Assembly: GCF_007997305.1 (NCBI RefSeq)
Contig: NZ_VORZ01000001.1
Coordinates: 496,001-560,000 of the forward strand
Origin: Psychrobacter frigidicola
Lineage (GTDB): Bacteria; Pseudomonadota; Gammaproteobacteria; Pseudomonadales; Moraxellaceae
DNA length: 64,000 bases
Direction: 5' to 3'
The number at the start of each line of letters is the position of its first letter. Position 1 is the first letter of the stretch. Positions 1 through 8,718 of this stretch are shown here, one piece after another. The notes beneath the pieces were generated by a model. The model was not told the DNA's origin, ran no database searches, and saw only the letters and a list, made by a program, of their open reading frames with translations. Both the position numbers and the translations under genes were made by a program.

Positions 1-501
1 CTTAAATTTACGTGGCAAAAAGGCAAACTCAGGATGAAAAGTTGACCACTGACGAATAATCTCGCAATAAGGACGCGGATCCGCAATCTCGCTTTGATGA
101 ATGCCTGCATACGGGTCGGTAGTAGTATTACGAATACAGTTGCCTGACGTTTGAATGGCGTGCATCTGTACCGTGGCAAGCTCCGCCAAGATATCAGGCA
201 CGTCTTCTAGTTTCGGCCAGTTCAGCTGAATATTGGTACGCGTGGTGAAATGCCCGTAGCCTTTATCATATTTGCGCGTGATTTCAGCCAATTTGCGCAA
301 CTGATAGCTGGCAAGTAGGCCGTAAGGAATGGCGATACGCAGCATAGGCGCATAACGCTGGATATAAAGTCCATTCTGCAAACGCAGCGGCAAAAACTGC
401 TCTTCTGGCAGTGAGCCATCCAAAAATCGCTCAGTCTGGTCGCGAAATTGGGCAACCCGTTCCTCAACCAAGGCTTGGTCGGCATAGTTATATTGATACA
501 T
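1..501 (-). CDS. cysI: Nitrite/sulfite reductase hemoprotein, N-terminal part (cut by window edge)
   Basis: The gene starts with ATG at 501-499 and runs off the left edge, so only about 167 N-terminal residues are visible. The product begins MYQYNYADQALVEERVAQF and contains NGLYIQRYAPMLRIAIPYGL and ATVQMHAIQTSGNCIRN. These are typical of the Pseudomonas-type assimilatory sulfite reductase hemoprotein, the ferredoxin-like substrate-binding half of the nitrite/sulfite reductase family. The family reduces sulfite to sulfide using siroheme and a 4Fe-4S cluster; the cluster cysteines lie outside the window. It is divergent from sat at 967, which catalyses the first step of sulfate assimilation, so a shared role in cysteine synthesis is likely. 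A nitrite reductase of the same superfamily is less likely given this neighbourhood. Confidence 0.85.
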   Translation of the reverse strand, partial: MYQYNYADQALVEERVAQFRDQTERFLDGSLPEEQFLPLRLQNGLYIQRYAPMLRIAIPYGLLASYQLRKLAEITRKYDKGYGHFTTRTNIQLNWPKLEDVPDILAELATVQMHAIQTSGNCIRNTTTDPYAGIHQSEIADPRPYCEIIRQWSTFHPEFAFLPRKFK

Positions 502-966
502 GACGTACTCTCAATTTTGTTTTCAAACGTAAAGGATATCAAAAAGTGCGCTAAGTCAGTGCAATAAATCAAGGCAAAGAGCGGCGGAAAAGGTGGTTTG
601 CTAGGTAGTGGCACCAAAAAAAGTGGTTAGTTGCGTCTCAAAAAATAGGCTTAAGACAACTTAGCTTCACATCATATAAGCTGGCGTCTCAAAATATAAA
701 TTCCTTTAAGTCATATCCATAGTAAAACACTGCATAAATTTTCATAACGAAAGTTAGGTAGCCTATGGGCATCCCAAATTAAAATTGCGGCATGACTTAA
801 TGACGAGACTTCATTTACAACTTGGTAAAGATTACTCGACTCCGTTGTTCGCAGGCTCTCAAAGTCGCTCGTTTATCTTTGTCAAATCGCTCACTTAACC
901 TATCTAGTCGATACTATTTTCTATATTTTATTCAACTCTCCTTTATATAAGGTTTTAAATATCAAT
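502..966. other. Divergent intergenic region between cysI and sat
   Basis: No convincing gene is present in these 465 bases. They must hold the divergent promoters of the sulfite reductase and sat genes. Two copies of the 11-base word GCGTCTCAAAA, each followed by an AT-rich trinucleotide, start at 633 and 684, 51 bases apart (about five helical turns). They could be a paired regulator site, but that is only a guess. I could not pick a clear sigma-70 promoter. Confidence 0.4.
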
Positions 967-2238
967 ATGACCCAGTCTATAGCAGCCGAAACCACCGCCA
1001 CCTCTAATTCCCAATCTAATTTAGTGCCACCGCATGGCAGCAGTGAGCTAAAGCCATTATTGTTAACTGGTGATGCGCGCAAGCAAGCCCTTAAACTTGC
1101 CAGCACTTTGCCACAAATTACCCTAAGCTCACGTGAGCGCGGTGATTTAATTATGCTGGGCATTGGTGGTTTCACCCCACTTGATGGCTTTATGAATCAA
1201 GCCGATTGGCAAGGGGTGGTGGATGATATGCGTTTGCAAACTGGCGCCAATGCGGGCTTGTTTTGGCCGATACCGATTACTTTGTCTGCACCAAAAACGA
1301 CTGCTGATAGCTTAAACCAAGGTGATAAAGTCGCTTTGATCGCGGAAAACGGCGAAATAATGGGCGTGTTGACGGTAGAGGAAACCTATACCATCGATAA
1401 AGAACATGAGTGCCAGCAAGTCTTTACCACGACTGATAGTGAGCATCCGGGTGTGCAGCAAGTACAGAGCCAAGATGAGGTTAATATTGCCGGTCGTGTT
1501 GAGGTGTTAAGCGAAGGCGAATTCCCAACGCTTTATCCTGACACTTATAAAACCCCTGAGCAAACCCGCCAAATACTAGCGGATAAAGGCTGGAAAACGA
1601 TTGCTGCCTTTCAGACCCGAAACCCCATGCACCGCTCACATGAATATTTAGCTAAAATTGCGATTGAGATTTGTGATGGCGTCTTGGTACATTCATTGTT
1701 AGGTGCGCTTAAACCAGGTGATATCCCAGCTGAAGTGCGTCAAGAAGCCATTAAAGCTTTGATTGATAATTACTTTAAACAAGACACGGTCATTCAGGCA
1801 GGCTATCCGCTTGATATGCGTTACGCGGGCCCACGTGAAGCGTTACTACATGCCTTATTCCGCCAAAACTATGGCTGTAGCCACCTAATCGTTGGCCGTG
1901 ATCACGCTGGAGTTGGCGATTATTATGGCGCGTTTGATGCGCAAACCATTTTTGAGAAAATCGAAAAAGATGATTTATTGACTCAACCGTTAAAGATAGA
2001 TTGGACATTTTGGTGTAATGCGTGCGAGGCGATGGCTTCCAGCAAAACTTGCCCGCATGATGCCAGCCAACATGTCAAAGTATCGGGCACTAAGTTACGT
2101 AAAGCATTATCAGAAGATGAAGAGGTACCAGACAACTTTAGCCGTCCAGAGGTGTTGGATATTTTACGCAGCTACTATGCCAACATTGCTATCGATGAAC
2201 GCGCTGAAGTTAAATTAGTAGGGGCGTCTGCGGTATAA
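967..2238 (+). CDS. sat: Sulfate adenylyltransferase (ATP sulfurylase), Sat type
   Basis: This 423-residue protein converts sulfate and ATP into adenosine 5'-phosphosulfate and pyrophosphate, the first step of assimilatory sulfate reduction. It is the single-subunit Sat/Met3-type enzyme, not the CysDN heterodimer. The catalytic motif [11 protein letters not shown] lies near residue 217 and a second nucleotide-binding motif, GRDHAG, near residue 311. The length fits bacterial Sat without an APS kinase domain. It is divergent from the sulfite reductase gene and is followed directly by a strong terminator, so it appears to be transcribed alone. The start at 967 is the first ATG in frame and gives an extended low-complexity Ala/Thr/Ser N-terminus; a start some residues downstream cannot be excluded. 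Confidence 0.95.
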   Translation: MTQSIAAETTATSNSQSNLVPPHGSSELKPLLLTGDARKQALKLASTLPQITLSSRERGDLIMLGIGGFTPLDGFMNQADWQGVVDDMRLQTGANAGLFWPIPITLSAPKTTADSLNQGDKVALIAENGEIMGVLTVEETYTIDKEHECQQVFTTTDSEHPGVQQVQSQDEVNIAGRVEVLSEGEFPTLYPDTYKTPEQTRQILADKGWKTIAAFQTRNPMHRSHEYLAKIAIEICDGVLVHSLLGALKPGDIPAEVRQEAIKALIDNYFKQDTVIQAGYPLDMRYAGPREALLHALFRQNYGCSHLIVGRDHAGVGDYYGAFDAQTIFEKIEKDDLLTQPLKIDWTFWCNACEAMASSKTCPHDASQHVKVSGTKLRKALSEDEEVPDNFSRPEVLDILRSYYANIAIDERAEVKLVGASAV

Positions 2239-2276
2239 ACTAAACTCCTTACTGAATAGAACAGGCAATAGAAAAA

Positions 2277-2308
2277 GGTGTCAGATTTATCATCTGACAT
2301 CTTTTTTG
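2277..2308 (+). terminator. Rho-independent terminator of sat
   Basis: A 10-bp stem (arms 2277-2286 and 2292-2301, one G-U pair) with a 5-base loop is followed by a run of seven T, 39 bases after the sat stop codon. Confidence 0.9.
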
Positions 2309-2401
2309 TTCTCTAGAATTAGCTATTAAGACTTTTAGCTTAGTTTTGATTAACTTAGTTTTGTGATAAGCTTTTAAACAAAAGTATTTTTAGTTGCGTT
2401 T

Positions 2402-2965
2402 TTAGCTAAAGTTTAAGTTACCAGTAATCTTTTGATAGTTACCGGCAAGCGTCGCCCCACCTGAACAAAAATAATTAAGCGCATATTTATCTTGGCTGTC
2501 AATAGTCAAGACACCCTCTTTAAACTGCAAGAACATCACACTACCGTTAGCGATGGTCTGAAAAATAACGCCATGCGCGCTATCCTGACCCATCAGCGTC
2601 GCCTTGCCATCAAAGCGACAACTGGGCTTTTTGATATCGCTACGCGCGCGTACTTTAATATCAATCTCGGCATCACCAAACGGACGCACCATCACGCCCA
2701 CCCAGTCATACCCTTGCGCGCGCTGATTATAGTCGCTCGGGGCATAGCCGTCAGTAGCATAATCACCGACCACAGTTTTTACAGCTGGCGTGAGTACTGT
2801 TAGCGGCTGAATTACCGAGGTCGGTAAGGTTGTATCGGCAGCGCTAGTTGAGCTACTGGGCGTCACGGTCTGACAACCCGTCAACAGCAGAAAGGCACTG
2901 GCGATCGTCGCAGAAGACAAAAATACGCGTTGTTGCCAGAGTTTGTACCTACAGAATGTGGACAT
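2402..2965 (-). CDS. Putative lipoprotein of unknown function
   Basis: This 187-residue protein has a type II signal peptide: a positively charged start, a hydrophobic stretch at residues 16-29 and the lipobox LLTGC with Cys31 as the predicted lipidated residue. A Ser/Thr/Pro-rich linker follows, then a compact domain of about 130 residues with a few cysteines and many beta-prone segments (for example DWVGVMVRPFGDAEIDIKVRARS). I do not recognise the domain. It is convergent with sat and has its own upstream region. The flanking sulfur genes do not by themselves tie it to sulfur metabolism. Confidence 0.75.
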   Translation of the reverse strand: MSTFCRYKLWQQRVFLSSATIASAFLLLTGCQTVTPSSSTSAADTTLPTSVIQPLTVLTPAVKTVVGDYATDGYAPSDYNQRAQGYDWVGVMVRPFGDAEIDIKVRARSDIKKPSCRFDGKATLMGQDSAHGVIFQTIANGSVMFLQFKEGVLTIDSQDKYALNYFCSGGATLAGNYQKITGNLNFS

Positions 2966-3350
2966 AGAAGCGCCTTAACAGGAATAAGGAGATGGGGCTT
3001 AGGAATAAAGACGCTAATAGCCATAGGTGAGTCATTAAACAGAGGCGCAGCGTCACGCTAGAGTATACCAAAATATGTCGCCTAACCTATACGTTATCAA
3101 GCTTATCAGCTTATCGCATAACCAGTTAGCAATCTTGAATAATAAAGAATACCTAATAAAGTCACTTATGCCAAGTTAATAACTTGATAAGCGCTTTTGT
3201 CACTAAGCCTGCGCGCAACAAGCTGATAGCATAACCCCATCAAGTCATAACAGCATCTGTGGTACGAATGGCATGATAAAAAACGTTGAATAATTCTGAC
3301 TCACTAATAATCCAATTTGACCTGTTCCTTAAACTTTATAGAGAACTGTT
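2966..3350. other. Intergenic region upstream of the first sulfate-binding protein gene
   Basis: There is no ORF of note in these 385 bases. They separate the divergent lipoprotein gene from the first sbp paralog and contain the palindrome annotated at 3165-3191. Promoters were not identified with confidence. Confidence 0.4.
3165..3191. promoter_or_regulatory. Long palindrome upstream of sulfate-binding protein gene
   Basis: An interrupted palindrome: outer arms CTTAT / ATAAG and inner arms CAAGTTA / TAACTTG around a single central A. It lies about 160 bases upstream of the first sulfate-binding protein start. The size and symmetry suit a dimeric repressor or activator site, and no T-run follows, so it is not a normal terminator. 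Which protein binds it is unknown; a sulfur regulator such as CysB is only a positional guess. Confidence 0.4.
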
Positions 3351-4466
3351 ATGCCTAGCATCACGCCAATTATTACAAACAACCAAGCTAATAAAGTTAT
3401 CCCCCGTGTGCCGCGTACCTTAATTGCTGGTAGCGCTATTAGTGCCATCATGATGCTCAGTGCCTGTAGCCCTACCAATGCCGATCAAAATGAGGGCGCG
3501 AAAAGCCCTAGCAAAGATGTCAGCTTACTGAACGTCTCTTACGATGTGTCCCGCGATTTTTACAAAGAATACAACCCTTTATTTAGCAGCGCTTATCAAG
3601 TTCAGTATCCTGATAGCACCGTCGATATTAAGCAATCTCATGGCGGTGCCAGTAAGCAGGCGCTATCCGTTGCCAATGGTTTGCAGGCAGATGTAGTGAC
3701 ATTAAACCAAGAAAGCGACATGAATATGCTGGTCAAAAAAGGGCTGGTCAAAACTGATTGGCGCACGGCTTTTCCTGATAATGCTGTCCCTTATACCACC
3801 ACCATGATATTACTGGTTCGTAAAGGCAATCCAAAGCAGATCAAAGATTGGCAGGATTTAGCACGTGCTGATGTCGAAGTTATTATGCCCAATCCTAAAA
3901 CCAGCGGCACCGCACGCTATGCTTTTTTGGGTGCTTATGGCGCAGGACTGCATCAATTTAAAGAGCCGGTCAATCAGCCGCAAAAAACTGATGACTTTAT
4001 AAAAAAAGTGCTCTCCAATGTCGTCACTTATGACAATGGTGCGCGCGCCGCAACGACCAGCTTTACCCAGCGTGGTCTTGGCGACGTACTGGTCACTACA
4101 GAAAATGAGGCGCATTTGGTCGCCACTCAGCATGCCAAAGGACAAGTTGAGGTGGTTTATCCCAGCTACTCCATTACCATCCATAACCCAGTAGCAGTGG
4201 TCAGCTCAGTGACTGACAAAAAAGGCTCCACGGAGGCAGCAACGGCTTATCTTAAAGCGCTTTGGGACAAACCTGCGCAAGAGCTGATGGCGCAGATGTA
4301 CCTGCGACCCAGCAATAAAGAGGTATTGGCTGCGCATGCAGGCACGCTAAAAGATATTCAAACCTTTGAGCCCGTCGACGTTTTTGGAGATTGGAACAAT
4401 ATCATGGCCACCTTTTTTGTTGACGGCGCTCTGTTTGATAAGCTTGCCGTAAAACCTAAAAAATAA
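3351..4466 (+). CDS. Sulfate ABC transporter substrate-binding protein, paralog 1
   Basis: This 371-residue protein belongs to the sulfate/thiosulfate-binding family (Sbp/CysP), which delivers sulfate to the CysTWA transporter. Family hallmarks are LLNVSYDVSRDFYKEYN, QSHGGASKQALSVANGLQADV and a C-terminal YLRPSNKEV. The N-terminus ends in MMLSAC with Cys39 in a lipobox-like setting, so the protein may be membrane-anchored, unlike the free periplasmic Sbp of enterobacteria. A second paralog follows at 4679, separated by a large inverted repeat. The two share most motifs but differ at many positions, so this is an old duplication. Paralog 1 could prefer a related oxyanion, which the sequence alone cannot show. 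Confidence 0.92.
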   Translation: MPSITPIITNNQANKVIPRVPRTLIAGSAISAIMMLSACSPTNADQNEGAKSPSKDVSLLNVSYDVSRDFYKEYNPLFSSAYQVQYPDSTVDIKQSHGGASKQALSVANGLQADVVTLNQESDMNMLVKKGLVKTDWRTAFPDNAVPYTTTMILLVRKGNPKQIKDWQDLARADVEVIMPNPKTSGTARYAFLGAYGAGLHQFKEPVNQPQKTDDFIKKVLSNVVTYDNGARAATTSFTQRGLGDVLVTTENEAHLVATQHAKGQVEVVYPSYSITIHNPVAVVSSVTDKKGSTEAATAYLKALWDKPAQELMAQMYLRPSNKEVLAAHAGTLKDIQTFEPVDVFGDWNNIMATFFVDGALFDKLAVKPKK

Positions 4467-4506
4467 GTAAAGTATTTGCCTTTATCTATAATCACAAAGC
4501 CACAAA

Positions 4507-4593
4507 GCCAAAAATGGAATAAACAATTAATGAATAAATAACGTGGTAGAAGCAGTCATGCCACCACCATATTCTTGCTTATTCCATTTTGGC
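4507..4593. repeat. Large imperfect inverted repeat between the two sulfate-binding protein genes
   Basis: Left arm 4507-4526 and right arm 4575-4593 are complementary over about 19 bases with one bulge; the core arms are AAAATGGAATAA and TTATTCCATTTT. The 48-base interior contains further complementary GTGGT / ACCAC segments, so the RNA could form one long hairpin. No T-run follows. It may act as an mRNA 3'-end stabiliser or attenuator, or be a small palindromic repeat. Confidence 0.6.
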
Positions 4594-4678
4594 AATAATA
4601 TACGCATATTCGTCATTAAAGATAATAAGCTGTCACTGTTAGCATACCTGCATGACAACACCTACTTTTGAGGCAGCT

Positions 4679-5803
4679 ATGACATCTTACGCAGCAGGAA
4701 AACCACTCGGCAAAACCGCCAGCCCTTACAACAACAAAGCACTTAACGTCTTAAGTATTGCAGGCGTTGCCATGACTTTGGGACTTGCAGGCTGTAGCAA
4801 TAGTGAGCAAGCAGATACCAAGGCGACAGCCGACGGCACACCTGCGACAACAGAGAGTCAAAATATCGAGTTGCTAAACGTCTCTTATGATGTGGCGCGC
4901 GATTTTTACAAAGACTATAACCCTTTGTTCGTTGAGCATTACAAAGCCGAAAACCCCAACAGTAATGTGACTGTCAATCAATCTCATGGCGGCTCAAGCA
5001 AACAAGCCTTATCGATTGCTAATGGTCTGCAAGCCGATGTCGCCACCATGAATCAAGGCTCAGATATCGAGCTGCTTGAGAAAAAAGGTTTGGTTGCAAG
5101 CGATTGGGAAGGGCAGTTTCCTGATAATGCCGTCCCTTTTACCAGTACTATCGTATTTTTGGTGCGTAAAGACAATCCTAAGGGCATCAACGATTGGGCA
5201 GATTTAACGAAGCCTGGGCTTGAGATTGTGTTGGCCAATCCAAAATCTACCGGTAATGGTCGCTATGCCTTTTTAGGCGCTTATGGTTATGGTCTGCATG
5301 CCTTCAATAATGATGAAACTGCGACTAAAACCTACGTAAAAGATATGCTCAAAAACGTCAAAGTCTATGAGAATGGTGGCCGTGCGGCAACGACGACCTT
5401 TGTCCAGCGCGGTATCGGTGATGTGCTGGTAACGTTTGAAAATGAAGCCAATCTTGCCGTGACTCAATTTGGCGCTGGTAAAGTAGACATCGTTTATCCT
5501 AAATATTCTATCAAGTCAGAAAGTCCGGTTGCTATTGTGAAAGCTGTGACGGATAAAAAAGGCAGCACCGCGGCAGCAAAAGCTTATCTTGATTACTTAT
5601 GGAGCGAGCCTGCGCAACAGTTGGCGGCTGACCTCTACTTACGTCCTAGCGTGAAAAGCGTCCTTGATAAAAATGGCGATAAATTGCCATCCATTGACAC
5701 TTTCCGTCCGAATGACACCTTTGGTTCATGGGATGACATCATGGGTAAATTCTTTAGCGATGGCGGGGTGTTTGATCAATTGGCCGTTAATGCGCCGCAG
5801 TAA
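4679..5803 (+). CDS. Sulfate ABC transporter substrate-binding protein, paralog 2
   Basis: Second Sbp/CysP-family protein, 374 residues from the chosen start. An upstream in-frame ATG at 4652 exists, but ATG 4679 has a good ribosome binding site (GAGG at 4670-4673, five bases before it). Family motifs LLNVSYDVARDFYKDYN and QSHGGSSKQALSIANGLQADV are present, as is a C-terminal YLRPSVKSV. The N-terminus contains MTLGLAGCS, a lipobox with Cys39 counted from this start, so lipid anchoring is predicted. It lies directly upstream of cysT, cysW and cysA, so it is the most likely partner of this transporter. The 235-base gap to cysT holds a hairpin that could reduce read-through. Confidence 0.93.
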   Translation: MTSYAAGKPLGKTASPYNNKALNVLSIAGVAMTLGLAGCSNSEQADTKATADGTPATTESQNIELLNVSYDVARDFYKDYNPLFVEHYKAENPNSNVTVNQSHGGSSKQALSIANGLQADVATMNQGSDIELLEKKGLVASDWEGQFPDNAVPFTSTIVFLVRKDNPKGINDWADLTKPGLEIVLANPKSTGNGRYAFLGAYGYGLHAFNNDETATKTYVKDMLKNVKVYENGGRAATTTFVQRGIGDVLVTFENEANLAVTQFGAGKVDIVYPKYSIKSESPVAIVKAVTDKKGSTAAAKAYLDYLWSEPAQQLAADLYLRPSVKSVLDKNGDKLPSIDTFRPNDTFGSWDDIMGKFFSDGGVFDQLAVNAPQ

Positions 5804-5856
5804 GTCGTTATATTGGCACAATTCTTTCAAATAACATCAGATTAAACAACGCGTTC

Positions 5857-5889
5857 ATAAGGACATGGCTTACCGCGCTATGTCCTTAT
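5857..5889 (+). terminator. Hairpin after second sulfate-binding protein gene (possible attenuating terminator)
   Basis: A perfect 10-bp stem (ATAAGGACAT with its complement ATGTCCTTAT) lies 54 bases after the stop codon. The downstream sequence is T-rich but has no clean T-run, so partial termination or mRNA-end protection is more likely than full termination before cysT. Confidence 0.5.
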
Positions 5890-6038
5890 TTCCTTTATAA
5901 CCTTAGCACGATATTTTAAAACAGCCTCAAAACACTACCTTAACAAAGCACGCAAAAAAGCACGTAAAAAACAATCACACCTTTAATATGACATGGGCTT
6001 GATGACAAGTGCCATCAGATAGGCAATAGGACATCACT

Positions 6039-6920
6039 ATGAGTGCAACTAATTCTCATGCCAGTACACCTAACAAAAAGGGCTGGATGACCCGCATGCG
6101 CCAGCGCAATGTGCTGCCAGGCTTTGGTCTGAGCATGGGCATCACTGTCTTTAGCCTATCGTTATTGGTGGTATTGCCGTTTGCGATGATGGCGTATACC
6201 ACAACGCAGATGGGTTGGACGGGCTTTTGGGAAACCATTAATCAGCCACAGGTTGCCGCTGCTATTAAGCTGAGCTTGTGGATGTCGTTTTTAGCGATGT
6301 TAACCAACATGGTATTTGGTACTTTGGTGGCCTGGGTATTGGTGCGTTATGAATTTTGGGGTAAATCCTTAATTAATGCCTTAGTCGATTTGCCCTTTGC
6401 GCTGCCAACTGCGGTGACGGGTATCTCCCTTGCTACTTTATATGCACCGAATGGTCTCATCGGGCAGTGGTTTGAAAAAATCGGTATACAAGTTGCTTTT
6501 ACGCCTATTGGGATTTGGCTGGCGCTGGTCGTGGTCAGTTTTCCATTTATTGTGCGGGCAGTACAGCCCGTATTAGCAGAGCTATCCGTTGAGTTTGAAG
6601 AGGCGGCGGCGGTATTGGGTGCCAATCGCTTCACCACGTTTACCAAGGTTATTTTGCCCGAGCTACTGCCGGCATTACTTATGGGCGCCGGTATGATGTT
6701 TGCGCGGGCGACAGGCGAGTATGGCTCAGTGATTTTTATCGCGGGTAACATTCCGATGGAGTCTGAGATTTTGCCCATTATTATTATTAGTAAGCTTGAG
6801 CAATTTGATATCCAAGGCGCCTCCGCCGTGGCATTGTTTATGCTGCTGATATCCTTTGTGATTTTATTAACCATTAATATCGTACAGTGGAAACTGTCGC
6901 GCCGCGTAGGAGCACGCTAA
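6039..6920 (+). CDS. cysT: Sulfate/thiosulfate ABC transporter permease CysT (CysU)
   Basis: This 293-residue inner-membrane protein is one of the two permease subunits of the sulfate importer. It has the six hydrophobic segments of the CysT family and the cytoplasmic EAA loop (EFEEAAAVLGANRFTTFTKV, near residues 185-204) that contacts the ATPase. DLPFALPTAVTGISLATLYA is typical of CysT. An AGGA ribosome binding site precedes the ATG by eight bases. It is separated from cysW by a single base, which implies translational coupling. The cysTWA order with a nearby sbp matches Pseudomonas and other gammaproteobacteria. Confidence 0.95.
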   Translation: MSATNSHASTPNKKGWMTRMRQRNVLPGFGLSMGITVFSLSLLVVLPFAMMAYTTTQMGWTGFWETINQPQVAAAIKLSLWMSFLAMLTNMVFGTLVAWVLVRYEFWGKSLINALVDLPFALPTAVTGISLATLYAPNGLIGQWFEKIGIQVAFTPIGIWLALVVVSFPFIVRAVQPVLAELSVEFEEAAAVLGANRFTTFTKVILPELLPALLMGAGMMFARATGEYGSVIFIAGNIPMESEILPIIIISKLEQFDIQGASAVALFMLLISFVILLTINIVQWKLSRRVGAR

Positions 6921-6921
6921 G

Positions 6922-7869
6922 ATGCAAATAGCCAATAGCTATGACTACCAAAGCAACCCTGCGACTAAAGACACGCCGTGGATAAGACGTATTTTTATTA
7001 CCATTGCCGTCTTGTTTATGATTGTTATGTTGGTTTTTCCACTGCTTGCTGTATTTTATGAAGCCTTTAAAAATGGTTGGCAGCTGTATATTGCCTCCCT
7101 CGTCGAGCCTGAAGCGCAGCAAGCCATTAAGCTGACCTTACTGACTGCCGCTATCGTATTGCCGATTAATATGGTGATGGGTATCGCAATTGCTTGGCTT
7201 GTGACCCGTTATCATTTCAAAGGGAAGCAGCTGGTCACTACCTTACTTGATTTGCCGTTTTCGGTATCGCCGGTGGTCGCAGGCTTAATGTTTATCTTGT
7301 TGTTTGGTCTTAATTCTCCCATTGGCGGCTGGCTTGAGGGGATGGGGTTTCAAGTTATTTTTGCTGTTCCTGGCATCGTGTTGGCCACGTTATTTGTGAC
7401 TTTCCCCTTTGTTGCTCGTGAGTTGATACCTTTAATGCAAACTCAAGGTGATTCTGAGGAGCAAGCGGCATTGACACTTGGTGCTAGTGGTTGGCAGACC
7501 TTTTGGCATGTGACTTTACCTAATATCAAATGGGCATTGCTGTATGGTTTGATTTTGACCAATGCGCGGGCAATGGGAGAGTTTGGGGCGGTAAGTGTGG
7601 TCTCTGGGCATATTCGCGGTGAAACCAACACCATGCCACTATTGGTTGAGATTGCTTATAATGACTATAACTTTACGGCCGCTTTTGCGTTATCGAGCTT
7701 ACTTGCTGCCTTGGCTCTGGTCACACTGCTGGTACAACAAGTAATGACTAAGCTACAAGATCGTAAGTTTGCTAAATCTGAGCGTCTGGTGAGTGCGCCC
7801 CAGCTACCGGTTAGCGCCAACGCAACGGTGATGAGTACTGCTGATAATGAGTCTGACAGTACTAAATAA
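6922..7869 (+). CDS. cysW: Sulfate/thiosulfate ABC transporter permease CysW
   Basis: This 315-residue protein is the second permease of the sulfate importer and pairs with CysT. It has six predicted membrane segments, the CysW-typical LDLPFSVSPVVAGLMFILLFG and an EAA loop (SEEQAALTLGASGWQTFWHV, near residues 178-197). The start codon follows the cysT stop by one base, with an AGGAG site inside the end of cysT. The last 40 residues after the final membrane segment form a Ser/Ala/Asp-rich cytoplasmic tail that looks dispensable. A 67-base gap separates it from cysA. Confidence 0.95.
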   Translation: MQIANSYDYQSNPATKDTPWIRRIFITIAVLFMIVMLVFPLLAVFYEAFKNGWQLYIASLVEPEAQQAIKLTLLTAAIVLPINMVMGIAIAWLVTRYHFKGKQLVTTLLDLPFSVSPVVAGLMFILLFGLNSPIGGWLEGMGFQVIFAVPGIVLATLFVTFPFVARELIPLMQTQGDSEEQAALTLGASGWQTFWHVTLPNIKWALLYGLILTNARAMGEFGAVSVVSGHIRGETNTMPLLVEIAYNDYNFTAAFALSSLLAALALVTLLVQQVMTKLQDRKFAKSERLVSAPQLPVSANATVMSTADNESDSTK

Positions 7870-7936
7870 GTGATTAAAGATACTGCTAAAAATAATCGGC
7901 CATAATAAGACAAAAGACATTATAAGAGACACCACT

Positions 7937-8659
7937 ATGAGCATCGAGATTAGACACGTTAATAAAAAATTTGGTGATTTTACTGCCCTAAATGATATCA
8001 ACATCACCGTACCTACTGGTAAGCTGACCACCTTACTTGGCCCCTCAGGTTGTGGCAAAACAACGTTGCTACGTATTATTGCGGGGCTTGAGTATGCAGA
8101 CTCAGGGCAGGTATTGTTTGATGAGATTGATGTAACTAATACGCCAGTACAAAAACGCCATATCGGCTTTATGTTTCAGCACTATGCGTTGTTCCGTCAT
8201 AAAAATATCGCCGATAATGTGGCATTTGGGCTGACCTTATTACCAAAAAAAGAACGTCCAAGTAAAGCGGATATTAATAAACGGGTGGCAGAGCTATTAG
8301 AGTTGGTGCAATTACCGCAACTGGCCAATGCTTATCCGCATCAATTGTCAGGTGGTCAGCGTCAGCGGATTGCGCTGGCACGTGCCTTAGCAGTAAAGCC
8401 TAAGTTATTATTACTCGATGAGCCGTTTGGGGCGCTGGATGCCAAAGTACGTAAAGAGTTACGTACGTGGCTAAAAGAGATCCATCATGAGCTGGGTATC
8501 ACAAGCATTATGGTCACCCATGACCAAGAAGAAGCCCGCGCCGTATCCGATGAGATTGTGGTCATGAACCATGGCCGTGTCGAACAAGTAGGGACATCAG
8601 AAGCCCTGATAAACCGGCCAGCCAACGCTTTTGTCAGCGATTTTTTGGACTTAGTATAG
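7937..8659 (+). CDS. cysA: Sulfate/thiosulfate ABC transporter ATP-binding protein CysA, short form
   Basis: This 240-residue ATPase energises sulfate uptake through CysT and CysW. It has Walker [10 protein letters not shown] (residues 35-43), signature [15 protein letters not shown], Walker [13 protein letters not shown] and the switch histidine in MVTHDQEEA, so the nucleotide-binding domain is complete. It stops right after FVSDFLDLV. The enterobacterial CysA has roughly another 120 residues of regulatory TOBE-like domain, which is missing here. A terminator begins 32 bases after the stop codon and no continuation is seen in other frames, so this appears to be a natural short form and not a sequencing break. 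Confidence 0.93.
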   Translation: MSIEIRHVNKKFGDFTALNDINITVPTGKLTTLLGPSGCGKTTLLRIIAGLEYADSGQVLFDEIDVTNTPVQKRHIGFMFQHYALFRHKNIADNVAFGLTLLPKKERPSKADINKRVAELLELVQLPQLANAYPHQLSGGQRQRIALARALAVKPKLLLLDEPFGALDAKVRKELRTWLKEIHHELGITSIMVTHDQEEARAVSDEIVVMNHGRVEQVGTSEALINRPANAFVSDFLDLV

Positions 8660-8690
8660 TTTTACTTTAACTGTAAGTTGAATCAATAGA

Positions 8691-8718
8691 AAAGACCTAT
8701 ACGTACAGGTCTTTTTTT
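8691..8718 (+). terminator. Rho-independent terminator of the cys transport operon
   Basis: An 8-bp perfect stem (AAAGACCT / AGGTCTTT) with an 8-base loop, followed by a T-run, 32 bases after cysA. Confidence 0.9.

Noticed and set aside
222-617. A 131-codon minus-strand ORF overlapping the start of the sulfite reductase gene
   Set aside because: It overlaps the true cysI frame (501 to the left edge) in a different frame and has no recognisable domain.
633-698. Repeated GCGTCTCAAAA words between cysI and sat
   Set aside because: Interesting spacing, but only two short copies and no known regulator motif, so not listed as a site.
6347-6874. A 175-codon minus-strand ORF inside cysT
   Set aside because: Antisense shadow of a clear gene, with no family match.
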